Assembly: GCA_035606665.1 (NCBI GenBank)
Contig: DATNEY010000034.1
Coordinates: 62,001 to 126,000, forward strand
Source of the DNA: DASUGC01 sp035606665
Lineage (GTDB): Bacteria; Acidobacteriota; Vicinamibacteria; Vicinamibacterales; SCN-69-37
Direction of reading: 5' to 3'
Length of the DNA: 64,000 nt
Shown here: in pieces, positions 1 through 8,764 of the stretch
Numbering within the stretch: position 1 is the stretch's first letter
Layout: each line of letters starts with the position of its first letter
Made by a program: the position numbers and the translations under genes
Notes under the pieces: generated by a model
What the model saw: the letters and a program-made list of their open reading frames with translations, nothing else
Database searches by the model: none
What the model was told of the DNA's origin: nothing

Positions 1-2
1 AA

Positions 3-599
3 GACCCGCGTTACAAGCGCGAGGTCGACGAACGCGTCGACAAGATGCTTCGACTGCAGCCGGAGCAGTACGACAGCATCGTGCTCGATCGGTTCGGCTA
101 CACGAACGTGTACGCGTCACAGGGACTGTCGCGGTACCTCGAGATCACCGGCAACCCCGACGTGCGCGCGGCACTGGTCAGGCACGCGCGCGCCGTGCGC
201 GACAATCCCCCGCTCAATCACTGGATGGAGTCGTACCTTTCGTCCATTCACAGTCTGACGCTGGGCTACAAGCTGACCGGGGATTCTTCGTTCGTCGAAG
301 AGATGTTGAAGCGGCTCGAGCCCCTCAAGGTCGATGCGTTGCCCCGCCCGATCGATGACTCGTGGACGCAGAAAGCGTTGTTCGAAGCGCTCGAAAAGGC
401 GAACCACTTTCCTCAGGATCCGAATCGCATCCGGCCCGGCGCGAATTCCGTGCTCATGGCCAATCCTCCGCCGCGCCGGCCGATCTGGGCGTTCACGAAT
501 GGCTTGCGCGTCTTCGGCTGGACCAGCGCCTACACCGTCCCGTACGCGCTCGCGATTCTGGAAGAACAGGTTCGAATTTCGAAGGTGAAAACCCCGTAG
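3..599 (+). CDS. C-terminal part of an unknown protein (5' end outside window)
   Basis: The frame is open from base 3, so the gene begins upstream of the window and only about 198 C-terminal residues are visible. The visible part looks soluble and mostly helical, with Trp, Tyr and Leu spaced as in helical-hairpin (toroid) folds (SLTLGYKLTGD, WAFTNGLRVFGWTSAY). I see no catalytic motif I can name and no signal or membrane segment. An internal ATG at 45 is not convincing as a start because the frame continues upstream. The last codons overlap a short TTCGAA-rich stretch. A palindromic repeat pair follows the stop. Function is not assigned. Confidence 0.6.
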   Translation, partial: DPRYKREVDERVDKMLRLQPEQYDSIVLDRFGYTNVYASQGLSRYLEITGNPDVRAALVRHARAVRDNPPLNHWMESYLSSIHSLTLGYKLTGDSSFVEEMLKRLEPLKVDALPRPIDDSWTQKALFEALEKANHFPQDPNRIRPGANSVLMANPPPRRPIWAFTNGLRVFGWTSAYTVPYALAILEEQVRISKVKTP

Positions 600-600
600 C

Positions 601-647
601 CGGCGGGCTCTAGCCCGCCGGTCGCTTCGGCGGCCTGAAGGCCGCCG
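601..647. repeat. pair of REP-like GC palindromes
   Basis: Two 20-nt perfect palindromes lie side by side. The one at 601-620 has 9-bp arms CGGCGGGCT around CT. The one at 628-647 has 9-bp arms CGGCGGCCT around GA, giving the CTGAAG core seen in other repeats of this window. They sit between the stop of the partial first gene and the ribosome binding site of the PIG-L gene. Confidence 0.8.
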
Positions 648-665
648 ACTACGCCAGGAGTGGTT

Positions 666-3518
666 ATGTCCAAGTCCCTCGTTCGTCTCGCCCTCGGTCT
701 CCTCGTCCTCACGGCTATCAGCGGGGCACCGGCCGGTGTCGCGACGCAGGTGATGCCCCTGCGCTTCGATCAGGGCGCGAGCGGACTCGGTCTCGCGCTG
801 CGGCAACTGCCGGTCGAAGGCACCGTGCTCTACGTCACCGCGCATCCGGACGATGAGAACAATGGCGTGCTGGTGGCGCTCAATCGCGGCCGCGGCCTCA
901 AGACGTCGCTGCTGACGGTGACGCGCGGCGATGGCGGACAGAATGAAATCGGGCCCGAACTGTTCCAGGCCATCGGCATCCTCCGCAGCGAGGAGTTGAT
1001 GGGCGTGCACAAGTACGACGGCGCCGACCAGTACCACACCCGCGCGTTCGAGTTCGGCTACTCCTTCAGCGTCGACGAGACGTTCCAGAAATGGGGCAAG
1101 GAGGAAATCCTCCGTGACGTCGTACGGGTCGTCCGCACGGTGCGGCCTGACGTGATCCTCACGATGAACCGTGATGGGAACGGCGGCGGTCAGCATCATC
1201 AGGCGTCCGCGCGCCTCGCGCATGAGGCGTTCAGAGCCGCGGCCGATCCGTCGCGATTCCCTGAACAGATCAAAGAAGGACTCCGTCCGTGGCAGCCGCG
1301 CAAGGTCTATCAGGCCGGCGGCGGACCAGGAGGTGGAGGCGGCGGAACCGTGGCCGTGGCGGCAGGACAGACCGCATTGTTGCCGGTACGAGTTCCGACG
1401 GGCACCTACGATCCGCTGCTCGGCATGTCGTGGGCGCAGTTCGGGCAGATCGCGCGGTCGTACCACAAGTGCCAGGGCACGGGTCAGCTCGAAGCGTTTC
1501 CCGGCGATCAGGCGGGCGCGTACGCGATCTACGACAGCGAGCCTCGCGTGACGGCGCCGGAAGCCGACATCCTCGAGAACGTCGATACATCGATTGGGCG
1601 ACTCGCGCGATTCGCCGCGGGCGAGGAGTCCAAAGTGCCCGCGCTCGCGTCCGGGCTCTCGGCGATCGACGCCGCTGCCCGCGAGGCTCTGAACACGTTC
1701 GACGCGCGCGCGCCGCAGAAGTCGCTTCCCGCAATCGGACGCGGACTGACCGCGGTGCGGCAGCTGCGCGACGCCGTCGCCGCGAGCACGCTTTCCGCGA
1801 ATCCAAAGGCCGAACTCGTGTGGCGCCTCGATCGCAAGGCGACGGACTTCATGAAGGCCCTCCAACTCGCGCAGGGTGTGCAGGTCTACGTGATCTCGAA
1901 CGACGGCAATGTCGTGCGCGGCCAGACGTTCAACGTGGCCGCGCAGATCTTCAACACGGGCATCGATCCGGTCGCGGTCTCGCAGGTACGGCTCAACGTC
2001 CCGCAGGGCTGGACCGCGACACCATCGGGCTCGGTGACGACGGTCGGTCCGAACCAGGGCGGGACGGTCACCTTCGCGGTCACCGTGGGGCCGGGAGCGC
2101 GCTACACCCAGCCGTACTGGAAGACACATCCCGGCGTCGATCGGTACGACCTCGAGATTCCGGAGCACGCGACGCTGCAGTGGAGCCCGGCGGACGTCAC
2201 AGCCACGGTCAACTACACCGCCGCGGGAGTCAACGCCACGCTGACGCAGCAGGCCTACTACCGCTACGACGGCCCATGGGTGGGCTGGGAGAAGCAGAAG
2301 ATCGTCAACGTCGTGCCGTCGGTTTCGGTGAAGCTGACACCGAATGTCGGCGTGGTGCCGCTCGGGGCCGGCGGACAGCGCCGTGAGTTCCGCGTCACGG
2401 TCGCGAACAACGCCAAGACCGGCGGCAGCGTCGACGTCAAGCTCGAGGTCCCTGCGGGCTGGAAGGTCGATCCGGCGTCACGCACGCTCACCTTCGGCGT
2501 CGAAGAGGAGGAAGTCACGTCCCAGTTCTTCGTGACGCCGCCGGCGAAGCTGGCGCCAGGCCAGGTCGAGGTACGGGCGGTCGCCACGCGCGATGGCGTC
2601 GCGTACCGTGAGGGCTACCAGGTCATTGCCTACGACCACATCCAGTCCCGTCACCTCTATCACCCGGCATCATCGACCGTGAAGATCTTCGACGTGGCAC
2701 TGCCGGCCGGTCTCAAGATCGGCTACGTCATGGGCACCGGCGACGAAGTGCCGCAGGCGCTGCGTCAGCTCGGCGCGGATCTCACGATGCTCGACGAAGA
2801 CGACGTGTCGTTCGGCGACCTGTCGAGGTTCTCCACGATCGTGCTCGGCATCCGCGCCTACGAAAAGCGCGGCGATGTGCGCGCCTACAACCAGCGATTG
2901 ATCGACTTCGCCCGGGATGGCGGGCACCTCGTCGTTCAGTACAACAAGGTCGCGATGAATCAACTGGGGGCGGGTGCGGCCGGATCAGTTGGCGGGTTCG
3001 GGCCGGGAGCGGCCGGGCCTGCGCCGGGTGCGGCAGGACCTGCAGGTCCGACAGGCGCTCCGGGTGCGGCTGGTGCGCAGGCGGGAGGACGCGGTACTGG
3101 CGGCGCGGGAGGGGGACGCGGAGCTGGAGCAGCCCCGAACAGTCCCTACGTACCCTTCCCAGGCGGCGTGACGAGCAATCGCGTTTCGGTTGAAGAGGCG
3201 CCGATTCGAATCCTCGAGGACGGCGCGGTTGAGCTGGCGGGGCCGAACAAGATCACCGGCGCCGACTTCCAGGGATGGGTCCAGGAGCGCGGCCTCTACT
3301 TCTTCGGCGCGAACGATACGCGCTACACCGATCTCCTGGCGTCGACCGACTCGTGGCCCAACAATCCCGGCGAAAAGGTGGGCCTCCTCACCGTCGCCAA
3401 GCTGGGCAAAGGCACCTGGACGTACGTGGGACTCGGACTCTGGCGCCAGCTCCCGCAGGGCACGCAGGGCGCGTACAGAATCGTGGCGAACCTCATTGGC
3501 AAGTCGAGGGTCAAATAA
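666..3518 (+). CDS. secreted PIG-L/LmbE-family deacetylase with C-terminal NEW3-like and amidotransferase-like regions
   Basis: About 950 residues. ATG at 666 is preferred over GTG at 660 because AGGAG at 656-660 lies five bases before it. Residues 1-27 form a Sec signal peptide. The PIG-L (LmbE) zinc deacetylase domain follows, with the AHPDDE motif near residue 60 and HHQAS near 177; this family removes N-acetyl groups from sugar conjugates. A beta-sandwich region resembling the alpha-galactosidase NEW3 domain lies near residues 555-645, and a Rossmann/GATase-like region (KIGYVMGTGDEVPQAL) near 680-770. An unusual Gly/Ala/Pro collagen-like loop fills about 768-823, and a shorter Gly run lies near 217. 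The substrate is unknown; the enzyme probably acts in the periplasm. Confidence 0.85.
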   Translation: MSKSLVRLALGLLVLTAISGAPAGVATQVMPLRFDQGASGLGLALRQLPVEGTVLYVTAHPDDENNGVLVALNRGRGLKTSLLTVTRGDGGQNEIGPELFQAIGILRSEELMGVHKYDGADQYHTRAFEFGYSFSVDETFQKWGKEEILRDVVRVVRTVRPDVILTMNRDGNGGGQHHQASARLAHEAFRAAADPSRFPEQIKEGLRPWQPRKVYQAGGGPGGGGGGTVAVAAGQTALLPVRVPTGTYDPLLGMSWAQFGQIARSYHKCQGTGQLEAFPGDQAGAYAIYDSEPRVTAPEADILENVDTSIGRLARFAAGEESKVPALASGLSAIDAAAREALNTFDARAPQKSLPAIGRGLTAVRQLRDAVAASTLSANPKAELVWRLDRKATDFMKALQLAQGVQVYVISNDGNVVRGQTFNVAAQIFNTGIDPVAVSQVRLNVPQGWTATPSGSVTTVGPNQGGTVTFAVTVGPGARYTQPYWKTHPGVDRYDLEIPEHATLQWSPADVTATVNYTAAGVNATLTQQAYYRYDGPWVGWEKQKIVNVVPSVSVKLTPNVGVVPLGAGGQRREFRVTVANNAKTGGSVDVKLEVPAGWKVDPASRTLTFGVEEEEVTSQFFVTPPAKLAPGQVEVRAVATRDGVAYREGYQVIAYDHIQSRHLYHPASSTVKIFDVALPAGLKIGYVMGTGDEVPQALRQLGADLTMLDEDDVSFGDLSRFSTIVLGIRAYEKRGDVRAYNQRLIDFARDGGHLVVQYNKVAMNQLGAGAAGSVGGFGPGAAGPAPGAAGPAGPTGAPGAAGAQAGGRGTGGAGGGRGAGAAPNSPYVPFPGGVTSNRVSVEEAPIRILEDGAVELAGPNKITGADFQGWVQERGLYFFGANDTRYTDLLASTDSWPNNPGEKVGLLTVAKLGKGTWTYVGLGLWRQLPQGTQGAYRIVANLIGKSRVK

Positions 3519-3603
3519 ACAACCTACAAGCTGCAATCGAGGTCATGGAGGAGCCGAACTTGATTTGCAGGTTGTTGGTTGTCGGTTGTCGGTTGCAGGT
3601 TGC
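3517..3603. repeat. heptamer repeat hairpin between convergent genes
   Basis: Five consecutive 7-nt words (GCAGGTT, GTTGGTT, GTCGGTT twice, GCAGGTT) occupy 3567-3601. An inverted partner with AACCTAC and CTGCAA lies at 3518-3536, so the transcript could fold. The repeat separates the convergent PIG-L and argH-like genes and may serve as a two-way terminator; that role is inference. Confidence 0.75.
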
Positions 3604-5057
3604 TAAAGAGACTTGAGTGCGGCAGTCCGCTTAGCGTCCGACGCGGCAATAGCGGCGCGCAGCCCACCAGCAGTTGCGCGGTCCCGCGCCAGCAGGCTTC
3701 CTGAGGCCTGAAGGGCGGCGCTCACGACATCTCTGGAAGGCCCGCCGTGCGTCCTGCGGATCTCGACGAAGTGCTCGGGACTGAGGATGCGTGCGACGTC
3801 GGCGTCCGTCAGCCGCACCTCCCTGCCGGCCAGCTCGAGCGTAGCCGCCGCGATCAGATCGGCGACAGACGAGTCCGGCTGCTCGCGGCTGGCGCGGATC
3901 ACACGCGTGGCGACGTCGTGCCCGGTGCCGAATGGCAGGCCGTGATCGCGCGCGAGTGTATCGGCAAGCTCCGTGAGGGTGACCCAGTGTTCCGAGGCGC
4001 GGGCGCGCATCCTGGCCACGTCGAACTCGGCATCCGCCATCGAGACCGCCACGATCTCGATGCCACGCAGCGCGTCGCGGAACGCGCCGGCCACGAGCGG
4101 CTGAAGATCGTCCTCGGTGTCGTTGATGTCGCCGAAAGGCGTGTTGTGCGCCATCGACGGGATCGCCTGCATCCCGCCCAGCGCCTTCGAGAGCAACGAG
4201 CGCGCGTGCTCGAGCGCAACCGGGTTCCGCTTCTGCGGCATGATGCTGCTGACCTGCACGAACCCATCGGTCAGCCTCAGGAATCCCATCTCGACCGTGC
4301 ACCAGAGCAGCATGTCCTGCACGAAACGGCCAAGACCCACCACTGTGTTCGCGGCGGCTGACGCGCTCTCGAGGAGGTAATCGATCGACGCGATGCTGCC
4401 GTACGTGTTGCCGGTCGGCCCGTCAAAACCCAGGAGCGTGCTCGTTCGATCGCGATCGATCGGAAAAGCCGTTCCCGTGATCGCGCAGGCACCGAGCGGA
4501 TTGCGGTTCGTGGCGCGATACGCCTCGAAAATACGCGCGGAGTGCCGCTCCAGTTCTTCGATCACCGCGAGCAGATAGTGCGCCACCGTCGTCGGCTGCG
4601 CGGGTTGCGTGTGAGTGTGCGCGGGATAGATGGTCCCAACGTGCCGCTCGGCGAGTGAGAGGAGCGATTGCCGCGTCCCGATCACCGTATCCGCGAGCGC
4701 AAGCACGTATTCCCGCAGCCGCATGCGATACATCGTCATCGCCATGTCATTGCGGCTGCGCGCGGTATGGAGACGGCCGGCAACGTCCTTGCCGCATGCC
4801 GCGGCGATGAGGCCGTCCACGTGGAAAAAGAGGTCTTCGCACGAACCGGGATAGGCCGTCGCGCGAACGGCCTTCAAGTCGATTCCGGCCAACGCACCGC
4901 GCAGCCGCCGGGCGTCTTCTCTTGACACGATGCCCTGCTCCGCCAGCATCACGAGGTGGCCCTCGTGCAACGCCATCATCGGATCGAGGAGCAGTGTCTT
5001 CGCGTCTTCGAAGATCTCGTTCAGCACCAGCCGAACGTAGTCCGGAGAGAAGGGCAT
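3603..5057 (-). CDS. argH: argininosuccinate lyase-like enzyme (ASL/fumarase superfamily)
   Basis: 484 residues of the fumarase/aspartase fold. Family marks are HTHTQPAQPTT near residue 150, the TAFPIDRDRTSTLLGFDG segment, and the superfamily signature SSIMPQKRNP near 270 carrying the mobile catalytic loop. ArgH splits argininosuccinate into arginine and fumarate. The N-terminus (FSPDYVRLVLNEIFEDAK) differs from the usual WGGRF start of ArgH, and no other arginine genes are near. It lies five bases downstream of a ROK-family regulator, so it may be a paralogue acting on another argininosuccinate-like substrate. Family membership is firm; the exact substrate is not. Confidence 0.75.
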   Translation of the reverse strand: MPFSPDYVRLVLNEIFEDAKTLLLDPMMALHEGHLVMLAEQGIVSREDARRLRGALAGIDLKAVRATAYPGSCEDLFFHVDGLIAAACGKDVAGRLHTARSRNDMAMTMYRMRLREYVLALADTVIGTRQSLLSLAERHVGTIYPAHTHTQPAQPTTVAHYLLAVIEELERHSARIFEAYRATNRNPLGACAITGTAFPIDRDRTSTLLGFDGPTGNTYGSIASIDYLLESASAAANTVVGLGRFVQDMLLWCTVEMGFLRLTDGFVQVSSIMPQKRNPVALEHARSLLSKALGGMQAIPSMAHNTPFGDINDTEDDLQPLVAGAFRDALRGIEIVAVSMADAEFDVARMRARASEHWVTLTELADTLARDHGLPFGTGHDVATRVIRASREQPDSSVADLIAAATLELAGREVRLTDADVARILSPEHFVEIRRTHGGPSRDVVSAALQASGSLLARDRATAGGLRAAIAASDAKRTAALKSL

Positions 5058-5062
5058 GTGGT

Positions 5063-6250
5063 TCAGACGCGGCGGGCGCTGCCGGCGATGGCCGCGACCT
5101 TGGCCTCTGCGAGCTCCATTGCCGAGTACACGCTCCCAAGCAACGGCGCGTCGTCGCCGAGCGCTGACGTCGCCAGCAACGGCACGTTCGGCACGATGCG
5201 CGCGACGACCTTGCGCACCGGCTCGAGCAGCACCGAACCGCCGTGGCTCAGTCCGCCGCCAAAGACGACGAGCGATGGATCGAGCACCGAGACGATGTTC
5301 GCGACGGCGCTGCCGAGGAAAATACCGAGCTCCTCGACGACGGCCAGGGCCTCGGCGTCGCCGCGAGCCGCTGCCTCGAAGATCGTTCGCATCGCAGCCT
5401 CGCGGTCCCGGCCGGCGCGCTCGACGATGTTACGCGCGTGCGCCCAATCGGGAATGGCCGCGGCGCTGATGCGGCTCTCCAGGTAACCGCGCTCGCCGAA
5501 ATCGATCTGCCAGTCACGGTAGTCGAGCGTCATGCGGCAGATTTCACCGGCGTACCAGTGATGCCCGCGGTGCAGGCGGCCGTCGATCATGACGCCCGCG
5601 CCGACGCCGGCGCCGAGTGCGAGGAACACGAAATGGCTGGCCGAGCGGGCCACGCCCATCCATCGCTCGCCAAGCGCCGCCATGTTCGCGTCATTGTCGA
5701 CGCGCACGGCGGTGCCGAGCCGCGCTTGAATCAGATCCCGCAGCGGCACGTTCGTCCAGCCGACGAGGTTCGTCGCGCTGATGACCTTGCCGGAATTGAC
5801 GTCGGTCATGCCCGGCGCACCGATGCCGACCGCAAACAGCTTGCGCATGTCGCGTCCGGCCTCGCGAATCGTCGCTTCGATCGCGGTGCCGACCTGCTCG
5901 ATGGTCGCCTCGCAGGACTCGGCTCGTGTCCGTTCTTCCTTGCGGGCGATGACCTTGCCCTGGAGATCCGTCAGCGCCACCCGCAGGGTGCGCGAGCCGA
6001 TATCGACGCCAACGAGGTAGCCGTACTCGGCGTTGAACTCCAGCAGCACGGGTGGCCGGCCGCCACTCGAGGCGCCGATACCTACTTCGCGCAGCAAGCC
6101 GACGTCCGTGACCAGTTCCTCGACCAGTCCCGAGACCGTCGGGGGTGAGAGCGCGGTCCGCTTCGCCAGATCCGCCCGGGAAATGGGGCCGTGCCGGCGG
6201 ATTGCGTCGAGGAGGCGCTGGCGGTTGACGCGGCGGGTGTTGACCGCCAT
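5063..6250 (-). CDS. ROK-family transcriptional regulator
   Basis: About 395 residues from ATG at 6250; an in-frame GTG at 6286 is an alternative and neither has a clear ribosome site. A winged helix-turn-helix occupies roughly residues 5-60 (RRVNRQRLLDAIRRHGPISRADLAKRTALS). The ROK sugar-binding/kinase fold follows, with VGVDIGSRT, GIGAPGMTD and VDNDANMAALGE. The NagC/XylR class senses sugars or sugar phosphates. The usual zinc motif CxCGxxGCxE is replaced by DFGERGYLE, so the metal site appears lost. It is the first gene of a leftward pair with the ArgH-like lyase and may regulate it. Confidence 0.85.
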   Translation of the reverse strand: MAVNTRRVNRQRLLDAIRRHGPISRADLAKRTALSPPTVSGLVEELVTDVGLLREVGIGASSGGRPPVLLEFNAEYGYLVGVDIGSRTLRVALTDLQGKVIARKEERTRAESCEATIEQVGTAIEATIREAGRDMRKLFAVGIGAPGMTDVNSGKVISATNLVGWTNVPLRDLIQARLGTAVRVDNDANMAALGERWMGVARSASHFVFLALGAGVGAGVMIDGRLHRGHHWYAGEICRMTLDYRDWQIDFGERGYLESRISAAAIPDWAHARNIVERAGRDREAAMRTIFEAAARGDAEALAVVEELGIFLGSAVANIVSVLDPSLVVFGGGLSHGGSVLLEPVRKVVARIVPNVPLLATSALGDDAPLLGSVYSAMELAEAKVAAIAGSARRV

Positions 6251-6376
6251 GTCGCCGACGTGGCCAGAAGTGAGCGGAATGGACACCGTGGGTCGGTAAC
6301 TTAGTTCGTAGGCGGAAGAAAGTCCAGAGTCTTCAATACATCAATCGTTTCTTCGCCGTACACTGACAAAGTCTCG

Positions 6377-8758
6377 ATGGCAGAACGCCCCGCGCCCACA
6401 CCGCCACGCCGCCCCGCCGGCCGGACCCCGAACAAGCCCGGCCGAGGGCGCTTCCGCTTCGGTCTGCCGAGGCGGCGCTGGCTGCGCATCACCACGCTGG
6501 TGGTCGCGGGCATCGGCCTCGCTGGGTTCGGCGCGGCCGTCTTTTTCTGGATCAGCTACGGCCGCATGATCGACGCGCGCTTCGGCGGCGAACAGCGCGC
6601 GATCCCCCGCATCTTCGGCCGGCCGTTCGAAATCCGGCAAGGCCGGGCGCTGGAACCCGCCCAGCTCGTGCAGCGGCTGAACGACGTCGGCTATGCGGAA
6701 CGTCCCAAGGCCGCGCAGCCCGGTGAATTCACGCTGTCGCCGGGCGTGATCACCGTCGTGACGAGAGCCGCGGATCAGGTGCCGTCGCAGACCGTCAAAG
6801 TCGCGTTCACCACCGGGGCAACGCCCATCGTGCGACGAATGACGGACGCCGCCGGCAAGGCCGTCGATCAGGTCACGCTGGAGGCGCCATTGCTCACGGC
6901 GCTCGCGCCGGGACAGAAGCGCCGCTTCGTGCCATTCGCGTTGATTCCGGAGCACGTGAAACACGCCGTCCTCGCGATCGAGGACCAGCGGTTCTATTCG
7001 CATCCTGGAGTCGATCCGATTCGCATGGTCGGCGCCCTCATCACGAACATGCGCGGCAACAAGAAGTACCTCGAGGGCGCGTCGACCATTACGCAGCAGA
7101 TCATCAAGAACACGTTCCTGACGCCGGCACAGACGCCGAAGCGGAAGCTCCAGGAACAGTTCATGGCGCTTGTCCTGGATTCGCGGTTCACCAAGGACCA
7201 GATCCTCGAGCTCTACCTGAACGAAGTCGTATTGGGCCAGCGCGGGCCGTTCGCGATTCACGGCGTGGGTGAAGCGTCACGAATCTTCTTCGGCAAGGAC
7301 GTCGGCAACGTGTCGCTCGCCGAAGCCGCCACCATAGCCGGACTGATACAGCAGCCGTCGGCCCTGAATCCCTTCCGGAATCCTGAGTCGTCAAAAACGC
7401 GCCGCAACCTCGTGCTCACCGAGATGGCCAAGGCGGGCTTCATCTCGGTCGAGGAAGCGAAGACCGCTGCGGGACTGCCGCTCAAGGTCGAGCGGCGCGC
7501 ACTCGAAGACGAGGCGCCTTACTTCGTCGACTACGTCAGCAACATCGTCGAGGAGAAACTGGGCGGACTGCTGACCAAGTCCGGCGCGAGCGACGTCTAC
7601 ACGACGCTCGATCTGCACCTGCAGCGCATGGCGCAGGAAGCCGTCGCCGAGGGCTTGAAGGTCATCGACAAGCAGTTGCCGAAGCGGAAACAGGGACAGG
7701 CGCAGGTCGCGCTTGTGGCGATCGATCCCCGGACCGGCGAGGTGCTGGCGCTCGTCGGCGGACGCGGCTACAACGAGACGCAATACAACCGCGCGGTAAC
7801 AACGCGCCGGCAGCCCGGCTCGATCTTCAAGCCGTTCGTATATCTCGCCGCGTTCGAGAAGACGGCCGACGACGGCACGCACGACCTGACGCCCGCGACG
7901 GTGATGGTCGACGAACCAACGATCTTCAAGGATGGCGACAAGGACTACGCGCCGGCCAACTACAAGGACGAATATGGCGGGCCAATGACCCTTCGGCGCG
8001 CGCTCTCGCTCTCGCGCAACATCGTGACCATAAAGGTCGCCGAGGCCACCGGCTACGGCCGCGTCGCGGATCTCTGGAAGAAGGTCGGCGTCGGCACGCC
8101 TGCGCTGGGGGTCCCGTCGATCGCGCTCGGCGTTTTCGAGGCGTCGCCGGTCGAAATGGCCACGGCGTACACCATCTTCCCCAACGGCGGAGAGCTCCGC
8201 GAGCTGCGGCCCATCACCAAAGTCGTGACCGCCGGCAAGACGGCAAGTGTTCCCGTGACGCCGCCGCGGCGCATCACGCGGCCCGAGACTACGTTCCTCG
8301 TCACGAACATGATGAGGTCGGTCATCAACGAGGGCACGGCGGCGGCGGTCCGGAGCAGCTTCTCGTTGGACGCCGCCGGCAAGACCGGGACGACCAACGA
8401 TCAGCGCGACGCCTGGTTCGCGGGTTTCACGCCGGAGCTCCTGACGATTGTCTGGGTGGGTTTCGACAACAACCAGCCCCTCGGCCTGAGCGGTGCACAG
8501 GCCGCGCTGCCGGTATGGACGATGTTCACGAAACGGGCGCTGGCCGGGCGGCCGAATACGGCATTCGAGGCGCCCGCCGGCGTCTCGTTCGTTGAAATCG
8601 ACAAGGACACGGGCGGCCGCGCGACGGCGGCCTGTCCCCGCACCATGGTGGAGGCCTTTCTTCCCGGTACGGAACCGCCGATGTGCCCGGAGCACGGCGA
8701 TGCGATTACCAGCGCGCTCAGCCGTGTCGGCACGTTTCTCAAGCGCATCATTCGCTGA
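6377..8758 (+). CDS. mrcB: class A penicillin-binding protein (PBP1b-type glycosyltransferase/transpeptidase)
   Basis: 793 residues, inner-membrane anchored, building cell-wall peptidoglycan. A Pro/Arg-rich cytoplasmic tail (1-34) is followed by one membrane helix (about 35-62). A UB2H-like region follows (GRPFEIRQGRALEPAQLVQRLNDVGY), which points to PBP1b. The GT51 glycosyltransferase has AIEDQRFYSHPG near 200, STITQQIIKN and LYLNEVVLG. The transpeptidase has SIFK near 482 (active serine), SRN near 546 and KTGTT near 668. All catalytic motifs are present and the length is normal. The downstream amidohydrolase starts six bases after the stop but is probably unrelated in function. Confidence 0.95.
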   Translation: MAERPAPTPPRRPAGRTPNKPGRGRFRFGLPRRRWLRITTLVVAGIGLAGFGAAVFFWISYGRMIDARFGGEQRAIPRIFGRPFEIRQGRALEPAQLVQRLNDVGYAERPKAAQPGEFTLSPGVITVVTRAADQVPSQTVKVAFTTGATPIVRRMTDAAGKAVDQVTLEAPLLTALAPGQKRRFVPFALIPEHVKHAVLAIEDQRFYSHPGVDPIRMVGALITNMRGNKKYLEGASTITQQIIKNTFLTPAQTPKRKLQEQFMALVLDSRFTKDQILELYLNEVVLGQRGPFAIHGVGEASRIFFGKDVGNVSLAEAATIAGLIQQPSALNPFRNPESSKTRRNLVLTEMAKAGFISVEEAKTAAGLPLKVERRALEDEAPYFVDYVSNIVEEKLGGLLTKSGASDVYTTLDLHLQRMAQEAVAEGLKVIDKQLPKRKQGQAQVALVAIDPRTGEVLALVGGRGYNETQYNRAVTTRRQPGSIFKPFVYLAAFEKTADDGTHDLTPATVMVDEPTIFKDGDKDYAPANYKDEYGGPMTLRRALSLSRNIVTIKVAEATGYGRVADLWKKVGVGTPALGVPSIALGVFEASPVEMATAYTIFPNGGELRELRPITKVVTAGKTASVPVTPPRRITRPETTFLVTNMMRSVINEGTAAAVRSSFSLDAAGKTGTTNDQRDAWFAGFTPELLTIVWVGFDNNQPLGLSGAQAALPVWTMFTKRALAGRPNTAFEAPAGVSFVEIDKDTGGRATAACPRTMVEAFLPGTEPPMCPEHGDAITSALSRVGTFLKRIIR

Positions 8759-8764
8759 TCCCCA

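Noticed and set aside
117..2168. 683-codon minus-strand frame over the PIG-L gene
   Set aside because: No domain or signal; the plus strand has signal peptide, AHPDDE motif and RBS.
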